A stretch of 64,000 bases of DNA from Eriocheir sinensis (lineage: Eukaryota; Arthropoda; Malacostraca; Decapoda; Varunidae), in NCBI RefSeq assembly GCF_024679095.1, contig NW_026112164.1:186001-250000 (forward strand), in the 5' to 3' direction. Below, piece after piece: positions 1 to 21,114 of the stretch. Every line of letters begins with the position of its first letter. The stretch's first letter is position 1. A program made the position numbers and the translations under genes. The notes beneath the pieces were generated by a model, which did no database searches, was not told where the DNA came from, and saw nothing but the letters and a program-made list of their open reading frames with translations.

Positions 1-359
1 TGTGAGGCCACATCGTAAAATGCCGGCCTCAGCTTCAATGGTCAGTCGAGAAAGGCTCGGCACAGGAAGAAGCACCTCCCATCCTTGTCCGAAGCGCCAC
101 GTGAACTGTTTCGATAACCCAAGCTTCGCTGTGCAGCGGTGGGATCAATATCTTCTCCCCGGTCAACAAGAGGTTCGTTTATGATGTTTTCGCCCCAGGT
201 ACTTCTTTGCTCTCTGGGGCCGGCCACTCTTTCTTTACATAGTGCTGGGCTCTGTCTCGACTGTCCCAATATACATATAAAGCATGGGTACTTTGTGAAC
301 CCGGACTGCTGACCAAGTAGAAAGTTCACCATCTTGAGGTCGACGCATAGATGATCCAT
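1..359 (-). pseudogene. Broken copy of a dispersed conserved protein of unknown function
   Basis: Read on the minus strand, the three frames together give blocks that I recognise from a protein found in many copies in arthropod and other animal genomes. The blocks are a start like MVNFLLGQQSGFTKYPCF, then WDSRDRAQHYVKKEWP in another frame, then ENIINEPLVDR, then KLGLSKQF in a third frame, then KDGRCFFLCRAF. At least three frame changes are needed and one TGA follows the last block, so the copy is dead. The known copies have no assigned biochemical function; their abundance suggests a mobile-element origin, but that is inference. The copy runs off the window start, so its C-terminal part is not visible. 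The longest single open frame (359 down to 42) is only 105 codons. Confidence 0.5.
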
Positions 360-469
360 TGGTGCTGCTCATATTCCTCCTCTTCTTGCTTATCTTCCTC
401 TTTCTTCCTCTTCTTTGTAGCTGCTCTTCTTACTGGTTTTCCTTTTTTTCTTTTTTGTTTGTGACTTTC

Positions 470-1215
470 CTCTTTTACTTGTCTCTTTTTCTCCTCTTTT
501 TTTGTGGCCCTCCTCTTTTTTCTTGTCTTCCTCTTTTTAATCTTCTTTTCTTTGTGGTCTTCCTCTTTTTTTCTCTTCTTTGTGACATTCCTCTTTTTTC
601 TTGTCTTCCTCTTTTTAATCTTCTTTTCTTTGTGGTCTTCCTCTTTTTTTCTCTTCTTTTTGACATTCTCTTTTTCTTGTCTTCCCTCTTTTTAATCTTC
701 TTTTCTTTGTGGTCTTCCTCTGTTTTCTCTTCTTTGTGACATTCCTGCACTTTTTCTTGTCTTCCCTCTTTTTAATCTTCTTTTTCTTTGTAGTCTTCCT
801 CTTTTTTTCTCTTCTTTGTGACATTCCTCTTTTTTCTTGTCTTCCTCTTTTTAATCTTCTTTTCTTTGTGGTCTTCCTCTTTTTTTCTCTTCTTTGTGAC
901 TTTCCTCTTTTTTCTTGTCTTCCTCTTTTTAATCTTCTTTTCTTTGTGGTCTTCCTCTTTTTTCTCTTCTTTGTGACATCCTCTTTTTTCTTGTCTTCTT
1001 CTTTTTAATCTTCTTTTCTTTGTGGTCTTCCTCTTTTTTTCTCTTCTTTGTGACATTCCGCTTTTACTTCCCTTCCTCTCTTTTCCTCTTCTTTTCTTTG
1101 TGACTTTCCTCTTTTTTCTTGTCTTCCTCTTTTTTCTTTTCTTTTCTTTGTGACTTTCCTCTTCTTACTTGCCTTCCTCTTTTTTTCTCTTCTTTTCTTT
1201 GTGACTTTCCTCTTC
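470..1215. repeat. Pyrimidine-rich minisatellite, unit about 78 bp then about 50 bp
   Basis: The word GACATTC or GACTTTC at a fixed place in the unit recurs at 584, 662, 738, 820, 898, 974 and 1052 (spacing 76-82, usually 78), then at 1102, 1152 and 1203 (spacing 50-51). The second block is the same unit with a shorter middle. The top strand is almost pure C/T with TTTGTG punctuation. Because 78 is a multiple of three, both strands show open frames of Leu/Phe-rich or Lys/Arg-rich 26-residue repeats; I read these as by-products of the repeat and not as genes. Confidence 0.85.
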
Positions 1216-1907
<692 letters not shown>

Positions 1908-2167
1908 ACTGACCTCTCCTGAGAGACGGACGTGCCCTCCCGGCTGCACACCACAGTCTAGCTTACCCGCGCTGCACGCCTTGGCAACCCTGTGTTTTCG
2001 TTGTGCTATTTGGCTTTGCGTTAGCTTTCACGTGTGTTTGTGTGTTCTCGCTTGTGGACTTTTGTGTGTTGCCTGTGATTTCCCCAACACACGTGTTTAG
2101 TGTGTGTTCGTTTGCAGGTTTCTGCTGCTGAGTGTGTCTGCCTGGTTGCCTCTGTGATTTGTGATTC

Positions 2168-2590
2168 CGGGTGTTTTTGCGTGTGATTTGGCTGCTTCCA
2201 GGAGTGTTCTGCGTGGGTTTCAGAGTGTTTCAAGTGTGTTGTGTTCCCGGTGTGTTTGCGTGTGATTTGGTTGTTTCCGAGAGTACTAAGTGGTTTTCAG
2301 AGAGTTTTGAGTGTGCTGTTGTGTTTCCGGTTTTTTTGCGTGTGATTTGGCTGTTTCGGAGTGTTCTGCGTGGAGTTCAGTGTGTTTCAAGTGTGTTGTG
2401 TTTCAGTGCTTTTGCGTGTGATTTGGCTGTTTCGAGTGTTCTACGTGGGTTCCAAGTGTTTGAGTGTGCTGTTGTGTTTCCGGTGGTTTTGCGAGTGACT
2501 TGATGGTGTTTAATCGTGCTTATGCTTGAGTTTCTGAGTGTTTCGAGTGTGTTGTTGTGTTCCCGAGTTTTTCACGCGTGATTTGGGTTT
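2168..2590. repeat. GT-rich minisatellite, unit about 76-80 bp
   Basis: The segment TTTTGCGTGTGATTTGG recurs with small changes near 2175, 2254, 2334, 2410 and 2487, and a decayed sixth copy ends near 2590. Units share GTGTTCTGCGTGG and TTTCAAGTGTGTTGTG. The preceding 260 bases (1905-2167) are G/T-rich and may hold more decayed units. No coding potential is convincing. Confidence 0.8.
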
Positions 2591-3018
2591 GTCGACAACT
2601 CACCCTTTGAATTCCCTGAAATTCAATCTGCTACTCACTACACCCTCTTTAAATCCCTAGAGGATTAACCTTTCCTACCCCTTTCCTAACCTCACTAAGC
2701 CCCCACCCTCGCTCACCTCACCTCCCTTCTGCTCCTCCTCACTACAAATCCCCTAGAGGATTAGCCCTTCTTACTCCTCCCTCACCTCCACATTTCTAGC
2801 CCTCCCCCTCACTCACCTTACCTCCCTGTTACCCATCCCTTCACCCACCTCACCTCGCCTCTTTCCTAACCCTCCTTGATCTCACACCTCCTCACCGCTT
2901 CTCTTTCCCCCTCTTTACTCACCTCACATCCCTTCCTACTCCTCCTCTCTCTCACTTTTCCTCCATTACTAAACTACCTCTCACACACCTCACCCCCTTT
3001 CCTAATCCCCTTCACTCT
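2591..3018. other. C/T-rich low-complexity stretch, no gene seen
   Basis: Dominated by CCTCACCTC-like words; CCCTAGAGGATTA occurs twice (near 2656 and 2751). This suggests an old short tandem duplication. Confidence 0.6.
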
Positions 3019-3093
3019 GTGTTTTTATCGCCTAAGAAGTGCAGTACTTGTAACGGTAGCTCACTTTTTTACAGGGCGTTCTGTTGTCTCTCC

Positions 3094-3991
3094 AGGCAGC
3101 ATCTCGAGACAAGACTACAGGAGCAGGAAGAGAAGATGGAAGCAGGCCAGAATAAAATAATAGAGCTTTCTCTCACCAGGCAGCATCTCGAGACAAGACT
3201 GCAGGAGCAAGAAGAGAAGATGGAAGCAGGTCAGAATAAAATAATAGAGCTTTCTCGCACTGTTGCCTCCTTGCAGAAATTCATCCAGGCTAACGTTGCT
3301 GTGGTGCCAAACCCTTCTCCAACCGCCCCCTTGCCCTCAGCGGTACCGTCGACACCAGCGGACAACACCAGCCATACAAGAAATTTATCCTGTTCATTGC
3401 TTCAACAGGTTTGCCATTCCGGAGGAGGAGGACGAGCAGGAGAGCATCTTCCTGGTGGGTGACTCCATGATTCGCCAGCAGGTCGTTGAGTTCAGCGGCA
3501 GAGTTCCTCGTCGAAGACGGAACTATCGCTATCCTGGTGCTGGGATCGACGATATAACTGCTGCTCTTTAAGAGATCTCCCTCTATGCTACTAATGATTC
3601 ACTGTTTGTTATTCACACAGGTACGAACGACGTCACCACGACCCGGTCAGAGGAACTCCTGGACAAGTAACGTAGGCTCATCCAGCAGTATAAGTCTAAA
3701 TCCCCTAACATTTTGATTTCAGGAGTTCTACCACGGACGTGGGCGGAAAGCGACTTCTTCAGTAAGACCTTCAGCCTAAACAACCGCTTACAGACTCTTT
3801 GCAGAGAGCTTGATGTGGAGTTCTTCAACGCCTGGGACAATTTCTACGGACAAAGTGAGCTCTTCCACAGGGACGGAATACACCTGTCTCCCATCGGGGC
3901 AGCCAGATTCGGAAGGCTCCTCAATGACGCAGTACGTGACATCCGATCAAAAAACGAGTCTCAGCCACGTCCCTCCACCCCGCCCGTGTAA
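3094..3991 (+). pseudogene. LINE ORF1: coiled coil plus SGNH-esterase domain, broken
   Basis: A 28-residue segment starting RQHLETRLQEQEEKMEAGQN is present twice in tandem (3094-3177 and 3178-3261, 84 bp each). This is four heptads of a coiled coil. A Pro/Thr/Ser-rich linker follows, then the esterase domain: IFLVGDSMIRQQ (block I, nucleophile Ser in GDS), VIHTGTND (block III Asn) and RDGIHLSPIGAARFG (block V, Asp-x-x-His). In CR1-type elements this ORF1 domain is thought to act in membrane or nucleic-acid interactions of the RNP; its exact substrate is unknown. Damage seen: a frame change near 3420, TAA near 3569 and TAA near 3668. The block residues themselves are all present. Confidence 0.85.
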
Positions 3992-4059
3992 ATAGATGCC
4001 GTGCATCGCAACAAACCCGTAACCGTGATCCCGCAAGTACCACCACCTTTATTACCAAG

Positions 4060-4892
4060 CCTCTAGATAACTTAAAAATCCTTAGTTTCAATGCACGTAG
4101 CCTAAGAAACAAATTTGATGACCTAAGATGTCATGCTTTAACAGAAAATTTTGACATAATTGCTATAACCGAAACATTTATCGACACCACAAATATTGAT
4201 TTAAGTTCCGAATACAACACAGATGGCTACAGACTCTTCAACAAAGATCGTGTAAACCGTAGAGGCGGTGGCGTCGCCCTTTTTGTCAAAAGCTATTTGC
4301 AACCCACTGACAAAACACCAAGAAACAGTAACGTTGAACATTTGTGCGTGCGAGTAAACATTGCAAAAGTCAATTTAAATATATCTGTCACCTACAGACC
4401 TCCCGGGCAATCACTCGATGACGACCTTGAAATGTACAGCGTCTTAAGGCAGTCACTTAATAACAACGACTCACTGATATTAGGAGACTTTAACCTCCCC
4501 ATATCGACTGGGCGACACTGTCAGGTACAGAAGGCGAGTCACATAGAATGATCGAATTTCTAGAAGAAAATTATCTAAGCCAAATGGTTTCTGAGCCAAC
4601 TCGACAAAATAATATACTCGACCTTGTTATAACGACCCAAGATAACCTAGTCAGTAATGTCACGGTAGGAGAACACCTCGGTTCTTGCGATCATAAATTA
4701 GTGCGCGTCGACATTAGAGCTCAATCATCAGTGACTGAAAATAAAGTAAAGGTGCCCAATTTCAAAAGAGATAACTTCGTAGAAATCCGACAAAAACTAA
4801 CAGAAATACAACTATCAGATGACGGCAACGTAGAGGAAGCCTGGCTAAGCTTTAAAAATCACTTACTCACTCAGCAGGACACATTGATCTAA
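4060..4892 (+). pseudogene. LINE ORF2 fragment: APE-type endonuclease
   Basis: Opens with LKILSFNARSLRNKFDDL. It continues through IIAITETFID (the ET catalytic block), NRRGGGVALFVK, VTYRPPGQ, LILGDFNLP (GDFN catalytic block), then NNILDLVITT and GSCDHKLVRVDI (the terminal SDH-like block, here CDH in place of SDH). These blocks define an apurinic-type endonuclease that nicks target DNA. One frameshift lies near 4520-4545, between the GDFN block and the MIEFLEEN segment. The frame ends at 4892 without entering the RT domain. Confidence 0.85.
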
Positions 4893-4955
4893 GATGACCT
4901 CAAACATATTACGGACAGGTCAGGTCACTGGTGGCACACATTGAGGAAATGACCT

Positions 4956-5438
<483 letters not shown>

Positions 5439-5440
<2 letters not shown>

Positions 5441-5703
5441 ACTTTCTTTTTTCTTCCTTTCCTTCCTTCTTTCTTTCTCTTTTTTCTCTTTCTTTTTTTC
5501 TTTTCTTATTTCTTTGTTTCATTTTTATCTTTCTTTCTTTCTTTCTTACTTTTTTTCTTATTTCTATTTTTCTTTCCTTTTTTCTTTCTTTCATTCTTTC
5601 TTTCTTACTTTCTTTCTTTGTATGTTTGTTTATTGGCTTATTTGCTTATGTTTCTGTTTGTTTGCTTGTCTGTTTTTGTTTCCTTCTCTATATATAACTT
5701 CTC

Positions 5704-5746
<43 letters not shown>

Positions 5747-5747
5747 T

Positions 5748-5798
<51 letters not shown>
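5439..5798. repeat. (TTTC)n-rich tract ending in (TC)n
   Basis: T/C-only sequence, including a TTTC array at about 5703-5748 followed by TC at 5751-5798. Confidence 0.9.
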
Positions 5799-5802
<4 letters not shown>

Positions 5803-6729
5803 GGAGGGCAACAAATGGCGATAATATTTGGCTGGAGGTGAAAGATTGCGTCATTAGCGTTAGTGGGAGGGAAAACACACCGTCATTGGAGGAAAGGCGA
5901 AGGTGAAAGGTGAGAGGTAAAACTAGAGAGAAACGAAGTTGAAGGAAAAGTGGAGAGTGGGGCAGCTGAATGAGAAGTAACAATATAACGAGTAAAAGTT
6001 AAATTAGAAGAATAAGAGGAGATTAAGTTGGAAAAAAAAAGAGAGGATGAATTTAAAAGAACGAGATGATAGTAAAATGGAGGTACAAAGAATAAAATAA
6101 ATTAGAAGTAAAAAGAAAGAGACCTGAAAGTGAAAGAGATCAAAATGGAAGTAAATGAGATTGAGATTTAAGTAAAAGGAGATCAAATTAGTATTCATGA
6201 AATTATACTGAAGGAAAATGCGAGAGAAAGATCGATAGGAAAACGAAGAAGAAAACGAAAGGAAAATTGAAAGGAAAAAAACAATAAAACAAAGAAAAAG
6301 AGATAAAGAGGTGAGGAAAAGGGTGAAGAAAAAGTTGGTGAAAAGAATTGAAAGATAAAAAATAAAATGATAAGAAATGAAAGAGAAAACACATGAAAAG
6401 AGATAGAAAGAGGGGAAATGAATAGCGGAAAGTGGAGAAAAGTTGAAGAAGTGGAGAAAGACCGAGAGGAAAACGTAGAAGAAAAGAAGCTGACGGCAAA
6501 AAAGGGAGGAAAAAGACAGCTAAGGAAAACATAGGCAAAAAAACTAAAGGAAAACTACAGAAAAGCAACAGGAGGGAAAAAAAGTAAGAAAAAATCAAAG
6601 AAGTTGCGGTACGGAAGTTCGCGAAAGTTGTGGAAAACGAGAAGGTGGGAAAAAAAGGAAGGAAAAAAAGGGTTATAAAAGGTAAGGGAAAAAATGTGTG
6701 AAAATGCGAGAGATGTTATTTGGGGTGAA
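5799..6729. other. Purine-rich stretch (GAAA/GGAAAA words), no gene seen
   Basis: After about 70 bases of mixed sequence the top strand turns A/G-rich for some 850 bases. This is the opposite strand bias from the preceding tract. There is no coding signal beyond composition-driven Phe/Leu/Ser frames on the minus strand. Confidence 0.65.
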
Positions 6730-8189
<1,460 letters not shown>

Positions 8190-8665
8190 CAGGAAATATC
8201 AAGCAACAAATAAGAACAGACCATATAAAACCCATTCACAGGGCGAACGAATCATTATAAAAGATAAATCATAATAAAACGTAAAAAAAGGGATAAAAAG
8301 AACAGTATACAAAAACAAATCTCGTAAACAATCAAGAAACAAATAAGAACAGACCATATAAAACCCATTCTCAGGACGGACGAATCATTATAAAAAGAAA
8401 ATCATAATAAAACAAAAAAAAGGAAAAAAAGAACAGTATACAAAAACAGATCTCGTAAACAATCAAGAAACAAATAAGAATAGACCATATAAAACCCATT
8501 CTCAGGGCGAACGAATCATTATAAAAAGAAAATCATGATAAAACAAAAAAAAAAAGGAAAAAAAGAAGAGTATACAAAAACAAATCTCGTAAACAATCAA
8601 GAAACAAATAAGAACAGACCATATAAAACCCATTCTCAGGGCGAACGAATCATTCTGAAAACCAA
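8190..8665. repeat. AT-rich satellite, unit 130-134 bp, four copies
   Basis: GAACAGACCATATAAAACCC (A to T in one copy) begins at 8214, 8348, 8478 and 8612. Units also share GGGCGAACGAATCATTATAA and CAAATCTCGTAAACAATCAA. Differences between copies are few, so the amplification is recent. Each unit carries a TATAAAA-like word. Confidence 0.88.
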
Positions 8666-8803
8666 CACACACACACACACACGCGCGTCCTGAACGAAGC
8701 TCCCGGACATCAAACACTCGGGAAATGGATACAGGCAAAACACAGAGACAGATTGCCTTTCTCCTCGCGTGTGTGTGTCATTGTACTCAGGGGTTGGCTT
8801 GCA

Positions 8804-8847
<44 letters not shown>

Positions 8848-8890
8848 TGATGTATTATACTGTCTCAGTTTACACTTATCCTATTTGTAA

Positions 8891-8979
<89 letters not shown>

Positions 8980-9385
8980 GAATTCAAAGCCACACATAAT
9001 TCGACTACAAAGTAAACCACACACACACACACATAGACACACACACACACACACACACAGACACACACACACACACACACACATAAGAATCTCATCACAC
9101 AATACATTAACCCTTTATAGCATTCGACCTCAAAGAAAGATTGAAAAATGATGAGATTAAAAAGAGAAAAAGAAAAAAGAGAAAAAATAAATGAGGAGAA
9201 TAGAAAATCGAACATCATCATAATTCTTTTCGTTTATTGTTTTTCGTTTTTATGAGTACGGAAGATTTTTTTAGAGGCGGAATGTGACCTTGATGTTTTT
9301 TTGTTTGTTTTTTGTGGGGGAAAGGGGGAGAAGGAAGTGGGATTAGAGAGAGAAATGAGAACAATCTGTCTGTACCACCGGCAAT

Positions 9386-9438
<53 letters not shown>

Positions 9439-9544
9439 TGTGTGTGTGTGTGTGTGTGTGTGCGTGCGTGTGTGTGTGTTTATTTCCGTGTATATTCACT
9501 TTATTTTCACCCACAAAACTAAAAAAAAAAAAGCGAAAAAACAA

Positions 9545-9612
<68 letters not shown>
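8666..9612. repeat. Mixed dinucleotide arrays
   Basis: (CA)n near 8664-8682, (GA)n 8807-8844, (CT)n 8893-8977, (CA)n 9019-9083, (GT)n 9388-9479 with CG steps, and (CA)n 9549-9612. Between 9084 and 9388 lies about 300 bases of A/T-rich unique sequence without gene signals. Confidence 0.95.
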
Positions 9613-9615
<3 letters not shown>

Positions 9616-10086
9616 AACAAAAGCGCAGCGAGTGCCACCAGTCGTGTGTGCACCGTCTCGGAAAACCCGTTCATGCGTGTGTACGTTCATGTGTACTTCG
9701 GGCGTGTGCGTATTGTTGCACTCACACACCACCAACAAGCCATGAACGGACACGGACGCACACGGAAAATGGACTTAGCCCCCGCCTCCTCTTCCTCTTC
9801 CTCTTCCTCTTCCTCCTTACTTTCTTCCTCTTTTTACTCTGTTTTCTCTCCCTCCTATGTTTTCTTCCATCATCTGTCCTTCCTAATTTTCCTTCTTCTC
9901 CTCCGACCTCTCCTTTTCCTCTTCCTCTTTCCTTTCTTACTCTTATTTCCTCTTCCTTCTCCTCCTGCTCCTCCTAATTCTCCTCGTTCTTCTCTTTCTC
10001 CTTCCTTTCTTCTTTTTTCTTTGTTTCCTCTTCCTACTCCTTCTCCTCCTCCTCCTGCTCCTCTTCATTTTCCTTCTAATCTGCCT
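9613..10086. other. Short unique stretch then pyrimidine tract
   Basis: 9613-9780 is mixed sequence with CACACGGA words and no recognisable gene. 9781-10086 is (TCC/TTC)-rich. Confidence 0.6.
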
Positions 10087-10267
10087 TAAGAACATAAGAA
10101 CATAAGGACGTAGGAGTCTGCAAGAAGCCGGTAGGCCTGTTCAAGGAAGCTCCTTTGAACCTAAGCCCCCGTGTATCGAACCCCACCTAATATCGCTGTC
10201 CATGAATTTATCTAATCTATTTTTTAATGTGACAATTGTATTGGCACTCACCACATGACTGCTAAGC
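10087..10267 (-). mobile_element. Antisense 3' end of an L2/CR1-like LINE
   Basis: Begins with AAGAACATAAGAACATAAGG, the reverse complement of the 8-bp tail (TTCTTATG)n. It continues with nearly the same 180 bases as 27733-27912 (for example CCCACCTAATATCGCTGTCC and GTGACAATTGTATTGGCACT). Minus-strand translation gives the end of ORF2 (SANTIV...LDKFMDSDIRW in the better copy). A severely 5'-truncated insertion inside a pyrimidine tract. Confidence 0.88.
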
Positions 10268-10745
<478 letters not shown>

Positions 10746-11410
10746 GAAAGAAGCATTATTTATATATTTCTGCTTCTCCCTCTTTCGTTGCATCTCGTGT
10801 CTCTCCTCCTCCTCCTCCTCTTCCTCCTCTTCCTCCTCCTCCTCCCCCATCTTACTTCTCTCATTATCGGTTTTATGTTTCTTCTAATTATCCTTATTCT
10901 TTTTCCTTGTCGTATTCTTTCTTTCTTTTCTATTCTTTCCTTTTCCCTAATACGCTTCTTCTTTTCATTATTATTTCACGTGTATTACCACTTTATTAAC
11001 TGTCGATGTCATAATACAATTTCTTATCAATACAATTATCATTATTTTTTTCAGTAATTTTATCATGGGTTTTTTTTTACCACTCATAATATTACTTTTT
11101 TTTTCTTTATTATTACAATTTATAACATTATTTTCATTATTATTTTCATCATGTACTTTTTACCACTAGTTATATTGCTCTTTCTTAATTTTTACATTTA
11201 TCAGTATTTATATCACTATATTGCTCTCTCATTAGTTAGTTTCATTAGCAATTTAATTAGTTTCATTAGTTCACTCTCCTTTCGTAATTATCCCTCTCCT
11301 TTCTTTCTTTTTTATCTAGATTCCTCTTTATTATTACATTTACCATCATCTTCACTAACATTTTAACCTTGTACTTTTTTTTTAATCACATCGGGTATTA
11401 TGTTCATGAC

Positions 11411-11473
<63 letters not shown>

Positions 11474-12984
11474 CCTTAATGAGTCGCCGTATTACAGGTG
11501 GGAGCCTCGCGCGTTACCTGCCAGCCACACACCCTCACCTGCCGCTAATTAGTGTCTTGGTTACCTGGAGCCGGTAATTACATCGCACTTTTCCCCGACC
11601 TTACGAGTGACGGAATGCAGAGACCCACTTCCCATTTTCCTTTCCCTTTCTCTCTCGACCTGTTTCCCTAATGTGGTCTCTCTTTTCCTTTTTCTTTTTT
11701 TTTCTTCTTTTTTTCTTTTTTGAATATCTTTCTCTTTTCATCTTTTCTCTTTTCTTTGTTTTCTCGTTTTCTTTCCTTTTTTTTTCCTTTTTTTCCTTTA
11801 TCATCTTTCCCTTTTGCTTTCTTCTCCATGACCTGTTTCCCTAATGTCTTCCCTTTTTCTTTTCTTTTTCTCTTTCTTTTTCTTTTTTTTATTTCTTATT
11901 ATCTATCCCTTATGTTTTGTTTTCTGCAGCACCTGTTTCTCTAATGTGTTCTCTACCTTTCTTTCTACTTATCTTTCCCCCTTTTTTTTTGAAGACGTGT
12001 TTCCCTAATGTATTCTTTTTTTTTATTTCTTTCGTTTTCCTTCATTTCCGTTTTTGCTGGTGTTGTTGTTGTTGTTATTGTTTTTTTTTCCAGGGGGGGC
12101 AGCTCTCCTCTCCTAATTATCCCTCTCCCTTTCTTCGTTTTTAGTTTATATCTTTTCATTTCCACAATCAGCGATTGTGCCTAATGTGTTCTCTTTTCCC
12201 GTTCTTTTTCGTTTTAATTCCCTTTTTCTTAGGAGGGGGGAAGTTCTGTGTTTGTTTGGAAATTATTTGCACTTTACTCTTCTCTCCTAATTATCTCGCT
12301 CCTTCCCTTCGTTTTTTATCTAGATCTTTTCGTTTCCAAGATAATTACCTCAGGCCAACAGGTGAAAAATTATCCCGCTCTCTTTTCCTTCTTTTCCTGC
12401 TCTATCTCTTCACTTCCAAGGTAATCAACTGAGGCTGGCAGGTGAAAAAGGGTGAGGAAGACACACAAGCACAGTTTTAAGCTTGTCCTCGTAACATACT
12501 TTTAATATAATTTTCCACAAAATGAAGAAAACAGGAGCAAAATAAATAATTAAATAAATATACAAATGTAGTGACGCCAAGCACAAAATATCATATGGAA
12601 AAAGTGCAATACGCTTCTAAAATAGGTAAATATCAGGTTAATTGATTAGCTGATAAGATGAACACAAAAGGACACTGATGGATTAAACAATGGAACGTGT
12701 ATTGAACGGTGGATTGTGACCTTGATGTGTTTTTTTTTTTTTTTGTAATGGGGGAAAGGGGAGAGAAGGAAGCGGGATTAGAGAGATAAATGGGAGCAAT
12801 AACAATAATAATAATAATAATAAAGATAATTAAAATTGTTCGAGATATTTTTGGCTAGATGCAAGAAGCCTCTGGAAGAATTAGAGAAAGCAAAAGTAAG
12901 CTGTTTCCTTTACTGTATAATAAAAAAATAAAAAAAGAGAAAAGGTAATCAGAGAAGTAATGGGTTTTAAATGGCGAGGTGCTT
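10746..12984. other. T-rich intergenic or intronic DNA with short unique islands
   Basis: Includes (TTA)n at 11410-11473 and many T-runs. The island at 11480-11600 is GC-richer and carries CAGGTG or TACCTG four times (11495, 11515, 11536, 11562). 12310-12450 holds two related segments (ACCTCAGGCCAACAGGTGAAAA and AACTGAGGCTGGCAGGTGAAAA). 12480-12960 is AT-rich unique sequence. I see no exon with protein similarity. Confidence 0.55.
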
Positions 12985-13125
12985 TGATAGTCTCCTCCTG
13001 AAAGATTTTAAGTCGAAGGTAGAAAGGGAGGCATGCAGACAAAGGAGAGTTGTACGCGAGTCTACCACTGAAAGGGATGAAAGAATAACACCACTCGTTA
13101 ACTCTTGCACTAGAATGTTGGACGG
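12985..13125 (-). mobile_element. Decayed antisense fragment of the jockey-like LINE 3' region
   Basis: Aligns by eye with 32863-33000: both contain TCCTCCTGAAAGA or TCCTTTTGAAAGA, then TTAAGTCGAAGG or TCAAGTCGTAGG, then GGGATGAAAGA and GTTAACTCTTGCA. In the longer copy this region encodes the C-terminus of ORF2 (HSFIPHAGKLWN) on the minus strand; here it is too mutated to be open. Confidence 0.75.
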
Positions 13126-15655
<2,530 letters not shown>

Positions 15656-15661
15656 GACCCC

Positions 15662-15746
<85 letters not shown>

Positions 15747-15885
15747 ATTAGCGTCTCACAGGTAAATGGAAGGAAAATTGAGACAGTGTTTGGTAATGAT
15801 GATTTATTGCCTCCTACTCCCTTGAGAGAGAGAGAGAGAGTAGACAAACATGGAAAGAACCACTGAAAGAGATGATTAACCTTTC

Positions 15886-15957
<72 letters not shown>

Positions 15958-16331
15958 CCAGGTCGTTTCTCCCTCTGTAATTGTCAGTAATTACTCATAA
16001 TGTGACAAATTGAAGGACGGAAGGAAGGTACTAATGTATTTTTTCTCCGCTTAATCGCATAATATAAGACAAAGTGGAGGCGAGAAGGGAGGAGGAGGAG
16101 GAGGAGGAGAAAGAGGCGGGAAAGAAGTATAGGATGTGTAGGAGCAGGAAAGGTGGGAGGAGAATAAAAGAAAGGAGGAAGAAATAAGAAGGAATAGGAG
16201 GAGGAGGAGGAGGAGGAGGAGGAGGAGGAGGAGGAGGAGGAGAAGCATGAAGGGAAACGAGGAGGAAATGACAGTGAGGAAAAAGGAAAAGGAAGGTATT
16301 ACGGAGACGAACGAGCTTGGATTTATCAACG

Positions 16332-16404
<73 letters not shown>
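15656..16404. repeat. (CA)n, (CT)n, (GGA)n and (CA)n arrays
   Basis: (CA)n 15664-15744, (CT)n 15889-15955, GGA-rich 16090-16110 and 16197-16242, (CA)n 16336-16404, with unique spacers under 150 bases. Confidence 0.95.
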
Positions 16405-16406
<2 letters not shown>

Positions 16407-16460
16407 ACTCACCCACACACCGCATCGTTCCACCTCCACTAATATCAAACATCACTCGCT

Positions 16461-20590
<4,130 letters not shown>

Positions 20591-21114
20591 CTACTTTTCT
20601 TCATAACACCATCATCATCACCACCACCATCACCACCACCACCACCATCACCACCACCACCACCACCACCACCATCACCACCACCACCACCTTCATTAAT
20701 CTTGTGCTTCCACTTATAACCTTCATCGTGTCTCTTCGCTTCGTAGATAAATGAAATAAATAAATAAAACATGACCTTCCTTGCCACAATTCTTTCCCGC
20801 TGACCCCAGAATAGCTGTCCCGCGGAGCCAGACTCTCTCTTAATAATTACGGCTGTTATCATTGTTTTTTATTGTTTTTATATTTGTTATTATTATCATT
20901 AGTGTCAGAGGGAGCATCATTATTTTCAACAACTTCCTAAGTGTCAATGTATCTATCAGTCTATCTGTCTATCTATCTTATTGTGTCTATTTTTTATCTA
21001 TCTTGTCTTTCAATTAACCACTAAGTCAATGAAGTCATCTATTTATGTATCTATCTGTCCTTCAAATTATCTTCTTATCTATTATCTATCTGGTTTTTGT
21101 GTGTATCTATCAAG
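20591..21114. other. (CAC/ATC) tract followed by AT-rich unique DNA
   Basis: CACCAC/CATCAC words to 20691, then mixed sequence, then CTAT-rich sequence from 20950. No gene signal. Confidence 0.6.

Larger units (their letters stand above)
3019..4892 (+). mobile_element. CR1-like LINE, 5' part only (ORF1 plus most of the endonuclease)
   Basis: The order is coiled coil, SGNH esterase domain (ORF1), then an APE-type endonuclease (start of ORF2). This is the layout of CR1-group non-LTR retrotransposons. The copy stops just after the endonuclease, before any reverse transcriptase, and about 65 bases later a (TC)n array begins. Loss of the 3' half is unusual, because LINE insertion normally loses the 5' end. 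Either recombination or replication slippage at the microsatellite, or an assembly join, could explain it. The ORF1 block LFVIHTGTND matches LFVIHAGTND at about 37.2 kb, so both belong to one family. Confidence 0.85.

Noticed and set aside
475..1056. Lys/Arg-rich minus-strand frames with a 26-residue repeat, looking like a nuclear basic protein
   Set aside because: They follow the 78-bp minisatellite exactly, lose phase where units are 76 or 82 bp, and have no start context or non-repeat coding flank.
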